Shown piece by piece: positions 26,567-36,341 of a stretch of 64,000 nt of DNA. This DNA is from Cohnella ginsengisoli (GTDB lineage Bacteria > Bacillota > Bacilli > Paenibacillales > Paenibacillaceae): the NCBI RefSeq assembly GCF_029525555.1, contig NZ_JAPDHZ010000003.1, positions 1,922,001 through 1,986,000 on the forward strand, in the 5' to 3' direction. Below the pieces are notes generated by a model. The model did no database searches, was not told where the DNA came from, and worked only from the letters and a program-made list of their open reading frames with translations. Every line of letters starts with the position of its first letter. The stretch's first letter is position 1. The translations under genes and the position numbers were made by a program.

Positions 26567-26675
26567 GCACGCATCGATGTGGCTCTCGTCAGCGTTGCTT
26601 TGCAAAAATGCGAGACGGTGCGCGTCGATGTAGCTCTCGTCAGCGTTACTTCGCGAGAATGCGAGGCTGCACGCC
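26567..26675. repeat. About 50-bp direct repeat, two copies
   Basis: Two units (26567-26619 and 26620-26668) share CGATGTGGCTCTCGTCAGCG and a TGCGAGA end, and a third begins GCACGCC. It occupies the gap between the lipoprotein terminator and gcvH. Its sequence differs from the other two arrays in the window. Confidence 0.65.
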
Positions 26676-26742
26676 AAATACGTCTAAGGCCGCCGCAGGG
26701 ACACTGCCACTACCAATCGGCTTGGAAGCCGCGGCCAACCCG

Positions 26743-27135
26743 CTACTTACTCGCCAGAAGCGCCTCGTATTGCCCGGCATCCATCAATCCGCCGACCGCC
26801 TCCGCGGGATCGCCTTCCACCTCGACCTCGACGATCCAACCCTCTCCGTACGGATCGGCGTTGACCTTCTCCGGCGCGGTTAGCAGCTCTTCGTTCACGC
26901 GCACGACTTTGCCGTCCACCGGGCTGAACAGATCCGACACCGTCTTGACCGATTCGATAGTTCCCATCGGCTGGTTCGCCGCGAGCGCATCGCCTACGCC
27001 TGGCAGTTCGACGAAAACGATGTCCCCCAGCAAACTCTGCGCATAGTCGGTGATGCCGACCCGTACGACGGTCGCCGTCGCCTCCGCCCACTCGTGCTCT
27101 TCCGTGTAGCCTAATCCCGTCTTGATCTCGCTCAT
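26743..27135 (-). CDS. gcvH: Glycine cleavage system H protein
   Basis: GcvH shuttles the methylamine group of glycine on a lipoyl arm between the P, T and L proteins. The 130-residue protein has the family landmarks YTEEHEWAE, VGITDYAQSLLGDIVFVELP and the lipoylation site Lys in GTIESVKTVSDLFSPVDG. I start at MSEIKTG (27135), nine bases after GAGGG; an ATG nine bases upstream at 27144 overlaps that site. A tandem glycine riboswitch and terminator lie in the leader, so expression should rise with glycine. No gcvT, gcvPA or gcvPB is seen nearby. Confidence 0.95.
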   Translation of the reverse strand: MSEIKTGLGYTEEHEWAEATATVVRVGITDYAQSLLGDIVFVELPGVGDALAANQPMGTIESVKTVSDLFSPVDGKVVRVNEELLTAPEKVNADPYGEGWIVEVEVEGDPAEAVGGLMDAGQYEALLASK

Positions 27136-27194
27136 CTTCTTCATCCCTCTCGTTTATGGTCGCACCGCTGCCCGCCCGATGAACGCCGAACGGC

Positions 27195-27237
27195 AAAAAA
27201 AGGACAGAGCAACGGCAAGCTGCCGTAAGCTCTGTCC
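27195..27237 (-). terminator. Riboswitch expression-platform terminator
   Basis: GGACAGAGC and GCTCTGTCC form the stem, with an inner TACGGCA/TGCCGTT-like helix and a run of seven T residues on the minus strand. Confidence 0.85.
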
Positions 27238-27420
27238 CGGGTACCTGAGAGATTAGACGAGGCGTTCGCTTCGCCCTTACCCCTTTGGTGGCTGTTCGCT
27301 CTCTCCAGAGGCGCGTCGGATGGCGGTACTTTTACCTGAAAGTTTGATCTCGAGGCCGGCAGGCCGTCAAGACTTGCTCCTTCGGTGCCGCGCCGTCGGC
27401 GCAGTCTCTCCCTGCCATCT
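27195..27420 (-). ncRNA. Tandem glycine riboswitch of gcvH
   Basis: Read on the minus strand, two aptamer units follow each other. The first starts GGGAGAGACTGC and includes CACCGAAGGAGCAA and AACTTTCAGGTAAAAGTACC. The second has CTGGAGAGAGCG, CACCAAAGGGGTAA and AATCTCTCAGGTACC. These are the conserved segments of the glycine riboswitch. An intrinsic terminator follows at 27195-27237, giving the usual ON-switch in which glycine prevents termination. Confidence 0.93.
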
Positions 27421-27450
27421 TCATCCGCGAATATAGGAATTTACATGGTT

Positions 27451-27479
27451 AGCTTAATCCAAGCAGGATTTCGCGTCAA
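27451..27479 (-). promoter_or_regulatory. Promoter of glycine riboswitch-gcvH transcript
   Basis: On the minus strand TTGACG (27474-27479) and TAAGCT (27451-27456) are separated by 17 bp, about 30 bp ahead of the first aptamer. Confidence 0.6.
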
Positions 27480-27975
27480 TATATCTGACTTATTATTGCA
27501 AACTTCGACTTTCCCTGTATCTGGCGGGTTTGTCGCAGTCGCAAGCGACCCATGACACGCCAGGGAAGCTCCCCTCGCCGCCGGCAGACGATCCGGCCAC
27601 CGCATCCGCCCCCGTCTCTATAAAGCAGATCGGAGCCGCGCCGGTTGCAGATGATGCGGTCGATATGGGTCTTGCCGTTCGGAATCGAGGCGAAGAAGCT
27701 GATGAACATGCTTTGATCTCCTGCGCGTCTACCAGATCGCGATTGCAGAAGTCATGGATGACCGCGCTCGGATCGTAAAATTGTTTTACCTAATTAAACG
27801 ATCTGCGCTCCCACACCCGGTTGATCATCTCCAGCATGAAGTCGCCGATCTCGAACTCGTCGAACCGGCGCTTGTACGGCGCCGGCGGCAAGCCGATCTC
27901 CGCGGTCTCCGGGAATCCGAAGTGCAGCGGCGCGGTCATCTTGTTGTTCAGGACCATGCAGTCGGCAGTCGTGCG
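27476..27975 (-). pseudogene. Decayed NTF2/SnoaL-like (ester cyclase type) gene
   Basis: Conceptual translation on the minus strand gives a SnoaL-like protein in pieces. The first piece runs APLHFGFPETAEIGLP to FEIGDFMLEMINRVWERRSFN and then meets an in-frame TAG (about 27790). The same frame continues as VKQFYDPSAVIHDFCNRDLVDAQEI. A frameshift near 27705 leads into FISFFASIPNGKTHIDRIIC, after which similarity fades. Neither lesion is at a homopolymer, so this looks like true gene decay rather than a sequence error. The family call is from the general pattern only. Confidence 0.55.
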
Positions 27976-27976
27976 A

Positions 27977-29564
27977 TCAACAGAAGTACCTGACCCCCGC
28001 ATGCAAATAAAATTCGGGATGAAGCAGCGGGTATTTATAGAATTCCGCTTCATCCTCAATTTTCTCGGATTGCTGAAGGTCGTACGCGATCATCTGTTTG
28101 ATTTTGCCGGCCAAAGAAGGGCTTCTGACCAGCATCCCCATCTCAAAATCATGAATGGCGCTGCGCGTATTTAAATTATAGGAACCGTGAAAAACGCAGT
28201 TCGACCGCTTATCGTAAGCGATCTTCCAGTGGGAGAAGCGGCCGGTTTTACTATAATCGTAGAAGGTGATGCCATTCTCCCAGGGCTTATACATATTGCA
28301 GCGTACGGACTTCTCATTCATGGGAATGTCATTGACGGCTATCGGGTTGCAGATGGCAATATGGGAGGCCTCCGCGGCAGGCAGACCCTTCAGCCGCTCC
28401 CAGAATACTTTATCGATCAGATAAGGATTGACGATCACCGTCTCCTCCGCCGCATAAGTGACGAGATCCAGAAAGTACGCTTGGATCAGGTTCACCGGAT
28501 TGCCGGGGAAACAGGTGAATAGCGTACATTCTTCCTCCCCGCAGTTGCGATCCGCCAGTGGCCAATAGAAGGGATCCTTGGCATCGAATACATCTCCTCC
28601 TAATACGACCCACTGGTCATAGAAAAGCTGGTGAAGGTGCTCTACCGCCGCGCCTTGAATGCGAAAACAACCATCATGCCATTCCTCTTGGCCGCGGGGG
28701 GATGCCCATCGCCCTTCCATCTACCTTGACCGACCCGGAGGTCTTGAGCGGGGTCCGGTATAAGTGCATATCGCCGATATTTTGGCTTCCCATGATGGCC
28801 GTCTGACCGTCGATCACGATAAACTTCCGGTGATTCACGACATCGAGGCCGTTGATCAGTCCGTCTTGAACCAGATCCTGCAAGAACAAGGCCTCTTCCT
28901 GAACCCCCTGCTTCTCCAGTTCCCTCCGTATCTCTTCCCATTTGCTCTGGTTGTAGCAGACTTGGAAGGTATTCACGACCTTCCCGCCGGCACGCGTGAT
29001 GCGGTCGGCCAGCACATCAAAATGACCGGCATCGGATCTCAATCTATGCAGCAGGGTAACCGTGAAATCGACCATCACGCGCACCTCGACGCCTCTATGA
29101 AGGGCTTCGATCAGCGCATCGGCGATGAGGTTGCCCGATTGGTCATTGAAGAACAGCATCACGGACAAATGAATGTACCGCGCAGCTTTACGGAGTTCGC
29201 CCAGCATCATCTCCAGACTGTCCGGTCCGTTCGCGTAGGCGTCGATCCGGTTGTTCCAGCTGGTCTTCGGAGCCAAGGCATGCAGCTTGACTGCATCCAG
29301 CCCCTTGATCGCTTCTTCCAGCGCAGTCCAATGCGCTTCCGTCAGCTGGGGAATCTGCTTCAATTGTTCTGTAGAAGTAAATACGCCTCCGAGCTCTTGA
29401 CGATAACGGCGTACTGCTTCTTCCCTTGGGAAGAGATCGGTTATATATGCAATTAACGGCTTATCTTCCGTCAGAACTTCGAGCGGACCATCGACAAGAT
29501 AGTAGTTAAGAAATTCAATTAACGTCTCACTGGGAGAATCATGAATCTTCTTATTGGTCTGCAT
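27977..29564 (-). CDS. Phospholipase D-like protein (two HKD motifs, frameshifted)
   Basis: A PLD-superfamily protein of about 528 residues after correction. The two active-site motifs are HRKFIVIDG (with GSQNIGD after it) and HWKIAYD (with GSYNLNTRSAIHDFE after it), as in cardiolipin synthases and bacterial PLDs. A helical N-terminal region (residues 1-110) precedes the first domain. The frame breaks at CCCCCC (28696-28701); removing one C joins GRAMGIP to RGQEEWHDGCFRI. No signal peptide is obvious. It faces away from a four-gene lipid operon, suggesting phosphatidyl transfer or phospholipid turnover. Base composition is more AT-rich than the flanks. Confidence 0.85.
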
Positions 29565-29819
29565 GGCCCGCCTACCTCCTCAACATGTGCTGTAATGCCC
29601 GTTTTGTACCCGCTTAAGGAAAAGGACAAACGGATGGATGATAGGGAGATAGACGAATTACCAGCATTGCCTGAAATTGATGTATCCGATTGCATGTCGC
29701 AGATTGGATCGATCAAAGCGGGGTATGTATTGATCAGTAGCATGATTAAATGCGCCTGTTCACAGCCAGGAGAGATCGGCTATAGATTGAATCCCATTGC
29801 AGACAGGAGGTCGGTTCTT

Positions 29820-30690
29820 ATGTCAGGCAGTTCCGAAGCCCTTGGGCAAATCAAAGAAACCGGCAAGAAGGCGGCAGACAAGGCGGCCTACCATCCCGTC
29901 GTTGAATGGATGGCCCGTCTCGGTTACGGGGCACGGGGACTTATTTATTTCTTCATGGGTCTCTTCTCCGTCAAGCTGGCACTTGGCGCTGGCGGCCAAG
30001 CGACCGATCAGCAGGGCGCCATTGCCGCGATCGGCAAACAGCACGTAGGCTGGATTTTCCTCTTGTTGCTCTTAATCGGCTTAGTGTGCTACTCCTTATG
30101 GGGGGCTCGTCCGCGCCTTGTTCGATCCCCTCCGCGTAGGCCGAGATCCGAAGGGAATTCTCGAGCGGATTGGATTCCTGTGCAGCGCCGTGTCCTATGG
30201 CCTGCTCGTTCGGCCGACATACCGCATCCTTGCAGGCGGGCCTGGAAAAGCTCATAACGGTGCGCAGACTACGCAAACCCAGCATTCCGTTGCGAAAGTG
30301 TTGAGCATGCCTTTAGGCCGTTGGTTGGCCGGCTTGGCAGGGCTGATCGTCATTGCAGTCGGCTTGATCCAGATTTACCGCGGTATCCGGCTTCATTTTG
30401 ACCGGCAGACGCAGCCGCGCGGATTAAGCTCCCGTCATGCCGTTTGGGTCAAACACCTGGGACGTTACGGCATGGTATCCCGCGGGGTACTTTTTATCAT
30501 CGTGGGCGTTCTGGTCCTGTTATCGGCATACCAAGTCAATCCGGGCAAAGCGCAGGGCTTTGACGGCGCGCTGCGGATGCTGCTGAGACAGCCTTATGGG
30601 GTCTGGCTGATGGGCATCGTCGCTGCTGGTTTAATCGCAATGGGCCTCTATTCCATGTTCATTGCACTTTGGTTTCGTCTTAAGAGGTAA
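29820..30690 (+). CDS. DUF1206 membrane protein (frameshifted)
   Basis: A membrane protein built of three repeats of a two-helix unit: MARLGYGARGLIYFFMGLFS, GRWLAGLAGLIVIAVGLIQI and VKHLGRYGMVSRGVLFIIVG each begin a repeat. This is the DUF1206 pattern; function unknown. Start at 29820 has AGGAGG upstream. The frame breaks at GGGGGG (30100-30105). With one G removed it reads SLWGLVRALFDPLRVGRDPKG, as in the family. It opens a plus-strand operon with PAP2 phosphatase and lipid kinase genes, so a role in membrane lipid handling is plausible but unproven. Confidence 0.82.
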
Positions 30691-30728
30691 CCGCGGCATT
30701 CATCTATAGGGAAGAGGGCGGTGTTCGC

Positions 30729-31461
30729 ATGGCGACGACATCTATTCAGAGAAGAACCGAGACGCACCGGCTTGCTTCAACGGATTTCAGAACACCCGAT
30801 TGGTTCGCCAGGAAGCCCATGATCGGTGTATGGATTACGATCATTGGACTGGCCATATTTGGAATACTTGCTTTTAACGTCTATACGCAGGGTCCGATGA
30901 TGGCTTGGGATAATCGAATGGAGAACAGCATGCATACGTCAGCCCTAGCCAGTCCTGCATGGGTGAGAGCGCTCATGGTGGCCGGGTTCTATGTGGGCTT
31001 GCATGGCTATATCGGCGTTGTCGTGCTGATGGGACTGTATTTCCTCTATAAACGGTTCTGGAAAGAATTCCTGATGATCGCAATCGGCTGCGGCGGTCAA
31101 GGTGCGCTCTGGATCGGGCTGGCGAACGTCTTCCATCGCGATCGGCCCGTGCTGGACAATCCGATCGGGGGGGACGATCCCCTATCCGAGCTTCCCGAGC
31201 GGCCATACGATGAGCGGCGTCATCGGCTTTGGGTTATTGGCGTACTTGCTGCTCCCGAGAATCGCCTCCCGCCTGTGGAGGGGCATGGTGATCATCATCG
31301 CCCTGCTGCTAATGGTCTATATCGGATTCAGCCGATTCTTCATGGGGTCCCATTATCTGACGGACGTCGCCGGCGGGCTGGCCATGGGCTTTGCTTGGAC
31401 GGCACTGGTATTTACAGTCATCGAGCTGCTATTTAAGAAGGGGGAAAACAAACATGTCTAA
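30729..31461 (+). CDS. PAP2-family membrane phosphatase (frameshifted)
   Basis: A type-2 phosphatidic acid phosphatase with about six helices. The catalytic signature is complete after correction: RDRPVLDNP, then PSFPSGHTMSG with the active His, then SRFFMGSHYLTDVAGG. The frame breaks at GGGGGGG (31167-31173); removing one G joins NPIGG to TIPYPSFPSGH. It would dephosphorylate a lipid phosphate such as phosphatidic acid, phosphatidylglycerophosphate or undecaprenyl pyrophosphate on the outer face. Its stop overlaps the ATG of the lipid kinase gene by a few bases, showing tight coupling. Confidence 0.87.
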
Positions 31462-32480
31462 AAAAGCCGAAACGCGTGAAACTGATCGTTAATCCAGGCT
31501 CCGGCGATGCCGAGAAAACACCCGAACGGGTGGAGAAGGCAGTCCGGTACCTGAAGAATGAGAATATCGAGGTGGATGTCGTTTATGCGGCTCCCAAGAA
31601 AAAGGCCTGCAAGATTGCCAAGAAAGCAGTAAAGGACGGATACAAAACGGTAATCGCCATGGGAGGAGACGGAACGATCGTTGAGGTCATCCGCGGACTG
31701 GTCGGCTCGAAGACCCGACTTGGCATCCTTGTCGGAGGCACGATGAACGATATCGCCGGAAGTCTGGGAATCCCCGAGGATCCTGAAGAAGCCTGTGCGC
31801 TTATCGTCTCCGGCCGCGCGCGCAAGATGGATTTAGGACGGGTGAAGACGAAGAAGCACAAGAAATTCTATTTTGTCATGTGCACCTCGATCGGTCTGAC
31901 CGCGACCATGTATCCGAAGGTGAAGAAAGTGCCGAAAGGGAAATTAACGGGTCTTAAAGACGCTTTTACGACGTTTATGAAATTCGATCCCAAGCCTGAA
32001 GTCGTTATGACGCTGGACGACGACAGCAAGGTCAAGGTGGAATCGATGCTCGTCACCGTCGCCAATTCGCCGCTGATCGCATCGAGAAATTTAATGGCGC
32101 CGGACGCTTCGATGGGCGACGGCCTCCTGGATATCTCGGTCTATCCTGAATTCAACAAAGCCGAGGTGCTGCGGTATTTCAAGAATACCGCCAAAGAGGG
32201 CTTGATCCCGGACGGAAAGCTTCAGCGCTTCCGGGCACGCAAGGTCAAGATCAAGACGAAGCCCAAGCTCGAAGTCGCGGCCGACGGCATTCCTATCGGG
32301 AAAGGCAAGACGACGATCAAAGTCTGCCCGGGCGCCCTGCGGGTATATGCGCCGCAATTAGCGGTCACCACGGAAAGGCCGCAGGAGGAAATCAAAGAGG
32401 ATATGCCTGCCCCGGTTTCTCCTTATGTCATGGAGGTTAAGGAGGAAGAAGGATTGAAGGAGTTGAATCAGAATGAATAG
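31454..32480 (+). CDS. Diacylglycerol kinase-like lipid kinase (YegS/DgkB family)
   Basis: A lipid kinase with the diacylglycerol kinase catalytic domain: VKLIVNPGSGDAEKT at the start, the nucleotide-binding AMGGDGTIVEV, GTMNDIAGSLGI, and MGDGLLDISV in the second lobe. A start at 31454 (ATG overlapping the upstream stop) needs one A removed from the six-A run at 31460-31465, giving MSKKPKRVKLIV; otherwise translation would begin inside at 31476. A Glu-rich tail of about 40 residues follows the domain. Kinase and PAP2 phosphatase activities in one operon point to interconversion of a lipid alcohol and its phosphate. Confidence 0.87.
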
Positions 32481-33273
32481 ATTAATGGAACAAGGAGCTG
32501 CGGCGAGCGATAAGAAACCAGCCGGCGTCGCGCAAAAAAAAGCGCAGCAGACGGTTCAGGCCGAAGCAGCGCATCCGCATGAGCGGCGGCATCGGGCTGT
32601 GGCCTTTCAGATTGGAATCGCGGTGCTCGTGATCGCCTTCGGCATATTGACCTGGCTGGTCCGGAAGTCTGCTTATTTCCCGGTCGATCTATCGATCACA
32701 CATGCTGTACAATCATGGAATCCTCCGCTGATTGAAGCGCTGTGGCGTATCGTCAGCTGGGCGGGCAATGCCCCTCAGGCGGCCATTGTTCCGCTGCTGC
32801 TCGTATTGATGTTATTCCTCCTCGGCTTGCACTGGGAGGCGCTTGCCTCGGTGATTACGGCCGTGTTCGTTGAAGTATCCAACCTGATTCTGAAGGTAGT
32901 CATACACCGTCCGCGGCCTGCTGCCGACCTTGTGCATGTGAACGGCATGTTCCAAAGCTACAGTTTTCCAAGCGGTCATGTCATGTTCTATACGGGCTTC
33001 TTCGGGTTTATGTTCTTTCTGACGTATGTCCTGCTTAAGCCGTCCTGGAAACGCACGCTGCTGCTGATTCTATCCGGCGGCTCCGTACTGCTGGTCGGTC
33101 CCTCGCGCATATACTTAGGCGCTCACTGGGCAAGCGATGTGTTGGGTGCCTACCTGATCGGCATCATCGAGTTGTTCATCCTCATCCAACTTTATCGCTG
33201 GGGCAAACCCCGATTCTTCGTACGCCAGCCAGTGGCGCGTAACTCTGCGCAGCCCGGACAGACTCATGCTTAA
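32473..33273 (+). CDS. PAP2-family membrane phosphatase, second copy
   Basis: A 266-residue PAP2 phosphatase with a basic, soluble N-terminus of about 45 residues and then membrane helices. The signature is VIHRPRPAADL, YSFPSGHVMFYTG and PSRIYLGAHWASDVLGA, with both catalytic His residues. It overlaps the lipid kinase gene by 8 bp. It is only distantly similar to the first PAP2 in the operon, so the two may act on different lipid phosphates. Confidence 0.9.
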   Translation: MNRLMEQGAAASDKKPAGVAQKKAQQTVQAEAAHPHERRHRAVAFQIGIAVLVIAFGILTWLVRKSAYFPVDLSITHAVQSWNPPLIEALWRIVSWAGNAPQAAIVPLLLVLMLFLLGLHWEALASVITAVFVEVSNLILKVVIHRPRPAADLVHVNGMFQSYSFPSGHVMFYTGFFGFMFFLTYVLLKPSWKRTLLLILSGGSVLLVGPSRIYLGAHWASDVLGAYLIGIIELFILIQLYRWGKPRFFVRQPVARNSAQPGQTHA

Positions 33274-33317
33274 CGGCTTTCTTGTCACTCACTTTTCGCG
33301 TTCCGCCCGTTTGTCTC

Positions 33318-34527
33318 CTATACGTCCCGCCCCTCCGCATCCCGCGGATCGCGACTCTCCGCCTCCATACCTTCCTGCCGGTACTCCGACGGCGTGCAGC
33401 CCGCCTTCTTGCGGAATACTTGCGAGAAGTGACGCACGTCGGGGTAGCCGACCCGCTCCGCGATGTCCCCGATCTTCAGCTCCGATCCGCCCAGCAGCTC
33501 CATCGCGCGCGAGATTCGCAGGTTGGTGACGTACTCTTTGAAGCCCGTCCCTGTCTTCTGCTTGAACAGCTGGCTGAAGTACACCGGGTTCAGGTAAACG
33601 ATCGACGCCACTTTCTCCAGATTAATCTCGGCGCCGAAGTGCGCGTGGATGTACTGCACCGCCACCTCGATTGCCTTTTCCCCGCCGCTCGCGTAATGAT
33701 CGTACACCTGCGCGGCCGACGCGCTCCGCATACGGCGCACCTCGCCGGGCACGGCCGCCAGATCGTCGATGCGCCCCGAGTGCAGCACCTGGAACGGCGT
33801 CTTCAAATACCGCTTCAGATGCGTGCGGAGCTTGTCGACCAGCAGGCCGAGCCCCGCCTCCTCCCGGAGCGTCACGAGCCCGAGCAGACTGTGCGCGTCG
33901 ATGCTCGCGACGAACCCTTTGCCGGCGGCATCCATAAGTTCGGTCAGCACGTTTTCCACGATGAAGTGCTCCAGCTTCGTGTCCGCGTCGCTATCCAGAC
34001 GTACCATGAGCAGATTGAAGTACGGGTGGCTCTCCGTAAACGGCGCGACGTCAATGCCGCCCAGGTCGAGCCCTGACGCCCATCGCGCGAATACGCCTTC
34101 CCGGAGGAACCGCAGATTGCGCTTCATCAGGTCGGCTTCCTTGTTGCGCTCGCTCTCTTCCGCGATCTCGCGCGCGAGCTCTTCGATCAGTCCGACGAGC
34201 GATTCCTTGCCGATCGGCTTGAGCATATAATCCCTGGCGCCGAGCCGCACGGCCTCCTGCGCGTACGCGAACTCGGAGTGCGCCGAGATGACCACCCATT
34301 TGACCTGCGGCTGCATCCGACGTGAGAACGCCATCAGCTCGAGCCCCGTCATGCCCGGCATCAGTACGTCGGTTAGCACCAGATCGACGTGCCTCGTCCG
34401 CAGCGCTTCCACGGCTTCCTCCGGATTCCCGGCGAGCAGGACGCGATGCTCGGGGGAACCCGCGGGAGATCGTCCGCTCGATGCCGCTGCGGATGATCTC
34501 CTCATCGTCGACGACGAGAATATTCAT
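33318..34527 (-). CDS. YesN-type response regulator with AraC output domain (frameshifted)
   Basis: A response regulator of about 400 residues. The receiver domain has VVDDEEIIRSGIERTI, the Asp in VDLVLTDVLMPGMTG and LKPIGKESL. The C-terminal AraC domain has LEKVASIVYLNPVYFSQLFKQ and IGDIAERVGYPDVRHFSQVF. The frame breaks at CCCCC (34452-34456); removing one C joins SRGFP to EHRVLLAGNPEEAV. Its start overlaps the kinase stop (ATGA). It should control the ABC importer at 36.3-39.6 kb. Confidence 0.9.
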
Positions 34528-36338
34528 CGGGAATCCCCCTCTTCTGTAGGTTTCGGAAACGAAACCGTAATCTTCGTGCCGCGCTCGCGTTCGCTCTCGA
34601 TCCGAAGTCCGAACCCTTCCCCGTACATCAATGCAATGCGGCGATGCACGTTCGCGAGCCCGATACCCCGGCGTCCCGCGGGATCCTCCTGCCGGCCCGG
34701 CGCCACGGCCGCCGCCTCCTCCAGCGACTGCCGAATGCGGAGCAGCGCCTCCTCGTCCATGCCGACGCCGTTGTCTTCGACGACGATGACGAGCGCGTCC
34801 TCCGTCTCCTCGGAGCGGATCCGGAGCGCGCCTTCGCGACTTAGCGGCTCGAGCCCGTACTTCACGGCATTCTCCACGATCGGCTGCAGGATCATCTTCG
34901 GCACTTGAGCGCCAAGCCAGCGCTCTTCGACTTCGATCTCCGTATTCACGCGGCCGCCCAGCCGGGTCTCGATAATGGTGAGATAGTGGCGCAGCTGCTC
35001 GAGCTCAAGCCGGAGCGGCGCGCGCGAGGCTTCTTCCCAGTCGCTGCTGTATCTGAATATCCGGGATAGCGCCAGAATCAGGCGGCCAAGCCTGTCGTTC
35101 TCCCGCTCGTCGAGCATCCAGTAGATCATGTCGAGCGTATTGAACAAAAAGTGCGGATTGACCTGGGACTGCAGCGCCTGCAGCTGGGCGTTTTTCTCGC
35201 TGATCGACAACAGCTTTTCCCGCTCGATCAAGTTGTCCATCTGCTGGACCATTCGGTTGAACGAGCCGACGAGCACGTTAAGCTCCTGATAGGAATGGAC
35301 GCGGACCCGCCCCTGAAAGTTCCCTAGCTCGACCTGCTTCATTTGCTGAATCAGCCGCTTGAACGGCGAGGAAAACGAGCGCGACACGAGCGTCGCGAGC
35401 GCCGTCGCGGCGACGACGAGCAGGATGACGACCGTGAGCAGGAAGCGCTGCGTCTGCTTCAGCTCCAGCTTCAGGTCGCGCTTCGGCGTCACGCCGACGA
35501 CCGTCCAGTCCGCAGTGCCGATCCGGGCCGCGGTCAGCAGCGCGTCCTGGCGGTCGCGGACGGCGACCTCGCCCTTTTTCAGCGTGCCCGGCCAATCGGC
35601 GGGCAACGCTTCCCCGTCCCCATCCACCTCGGGCCTCGTCCGGACGATCACGTTCCCGGCCGAGTCGCGGATGACGACGCTGCTGCCCGGCCCGATGCTG
35701 GCGTTGGACAGCGCGGAGAGAATCGGATCCTCCTCCGTCTCGATCAGCACGTAGCCGACCGACTTCATCGTGCTGAGCTCGAACAGCTGGCGGCCGAACG
35801 CGAACACCGGGCTGTCGATCCCGCCGCTCATGGGCGCCTGCGGGAAGACGCCGAGCCAGCGCATGTCCCCTTTGGACTTTTGCAGCTCGGTATACCAGTC
35901 GGTGGAATTGTAATCCCGCGTCGAAGAGCCGACCGAGCGATCGAAGCTGTATACCTTGCCCTGGCTCGAGATGACGTGGATGCCGACGATATCGCTGCGC
36001 GAATAGAAGATAGCGCCGAGGATGTCCGTTATCTGCCGTTCCCGGTTGACCGAGCTGACTTCCGGAGAGCCCGCGGGCGTCTTCTGCTGCAGCAGCTGCA
36101 TCAGCTCGTTGTTGCTGTTGAGCGACTTGGTGACGCTGTCGTAGCCTTTGAGCATGAGCTCGAACAGGCCGACCGTCTGCGATATGTTTTTTTCCGCGAT
36201 CACGCCGACCCTGCCCCTGATCTGCTCGGTCGCCCGTTGGTAGTAGACGAGGCTGACGACGAGCAGGAGTCCGAGCATGCTGAACAGGAAGATCAGGAAC
36301 AGGCGGCCGTGGATGGATTGGAATCGTCTCATCCCCAC
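34524..36338 (-). CDS. YesM-type sensor histidine kinase
   Basis: A 604-residue membrane kinase. Helix 1 is at residues 12-30 (LFLIFLFSMLGLLLVVSLVYY), an extracellular Cache-like sensor spans about 35-300, helix 2 (FLLTVVILLVVAATALATLV) leads to HAMP, then the His_kinase domain with phospho-His in VNPHFLFNTLDMI, and HATPase_c (ENAVKYGLEPL; VVEDNGVGMD; GIGLANVHRR). It reads into its regulator through an ATGA overlap. It lies 3 bp downstream of a permease gene, so importer and sensor are one operon. Confidence 0.92.
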   Translation of the reverse strand: MGMRRFQSIHGRLFLIFLFSMLGLLLVVSLVYYQRATEQIRGRVGVIAEKNISQTVGLFELMLKGYDSVTKSLNSNNELMQLLQQKTPAGSPEVSSVNRERQITDILGAIFYSRSDIVGIHVISSQGKVYSFDRSVGSSTRDYNSTDWYTELQKSKGDMRWLGVFPQAPMSGGIDSPVFAFGRQLFELSTMKSVGYVLIETEEDPILSALSNASIGPGSSVVIRDSAGNVIVRTRPEVDGDGEALPADWPGTLKKGEVAVRDRQDALLTAARIGTADWTVVGVTPKRDLKLELKQTQRFLLTVVILLVVAATALATLVSRSFSSPFKRLIQQMKQVELGNFQGRVRVHSYQELNVLVGSFNRMVQQMDNLIEREKLLSISEKNAQLQALQSQVNPHFLFNTLDMIYWMLDERENDRLGRLILALSRIFRYSSDWEEASRAPLRLELEQLRHYLTIIETRLGGRVNTEIEVEERWLGAQVPKMILQPIVENAVKYGLEPLSREGALRIRSEETEDALVIVVEDNGVGMDEEALLRIRQSLEEAAAVAPGRQEDPAGRRGIGLANVHRRIALMYGEGFGLRIESERERGTKITVSFPKPTEEGDSR

Positions 36339-36341
36339 ATC

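Noticed and set aside
27530..27778. Plus-strand open frame next to the gcvH promoter
   Set aside because: It is antisense to the decayed NTF2-like gene and has no ribosome site or family resemblance.
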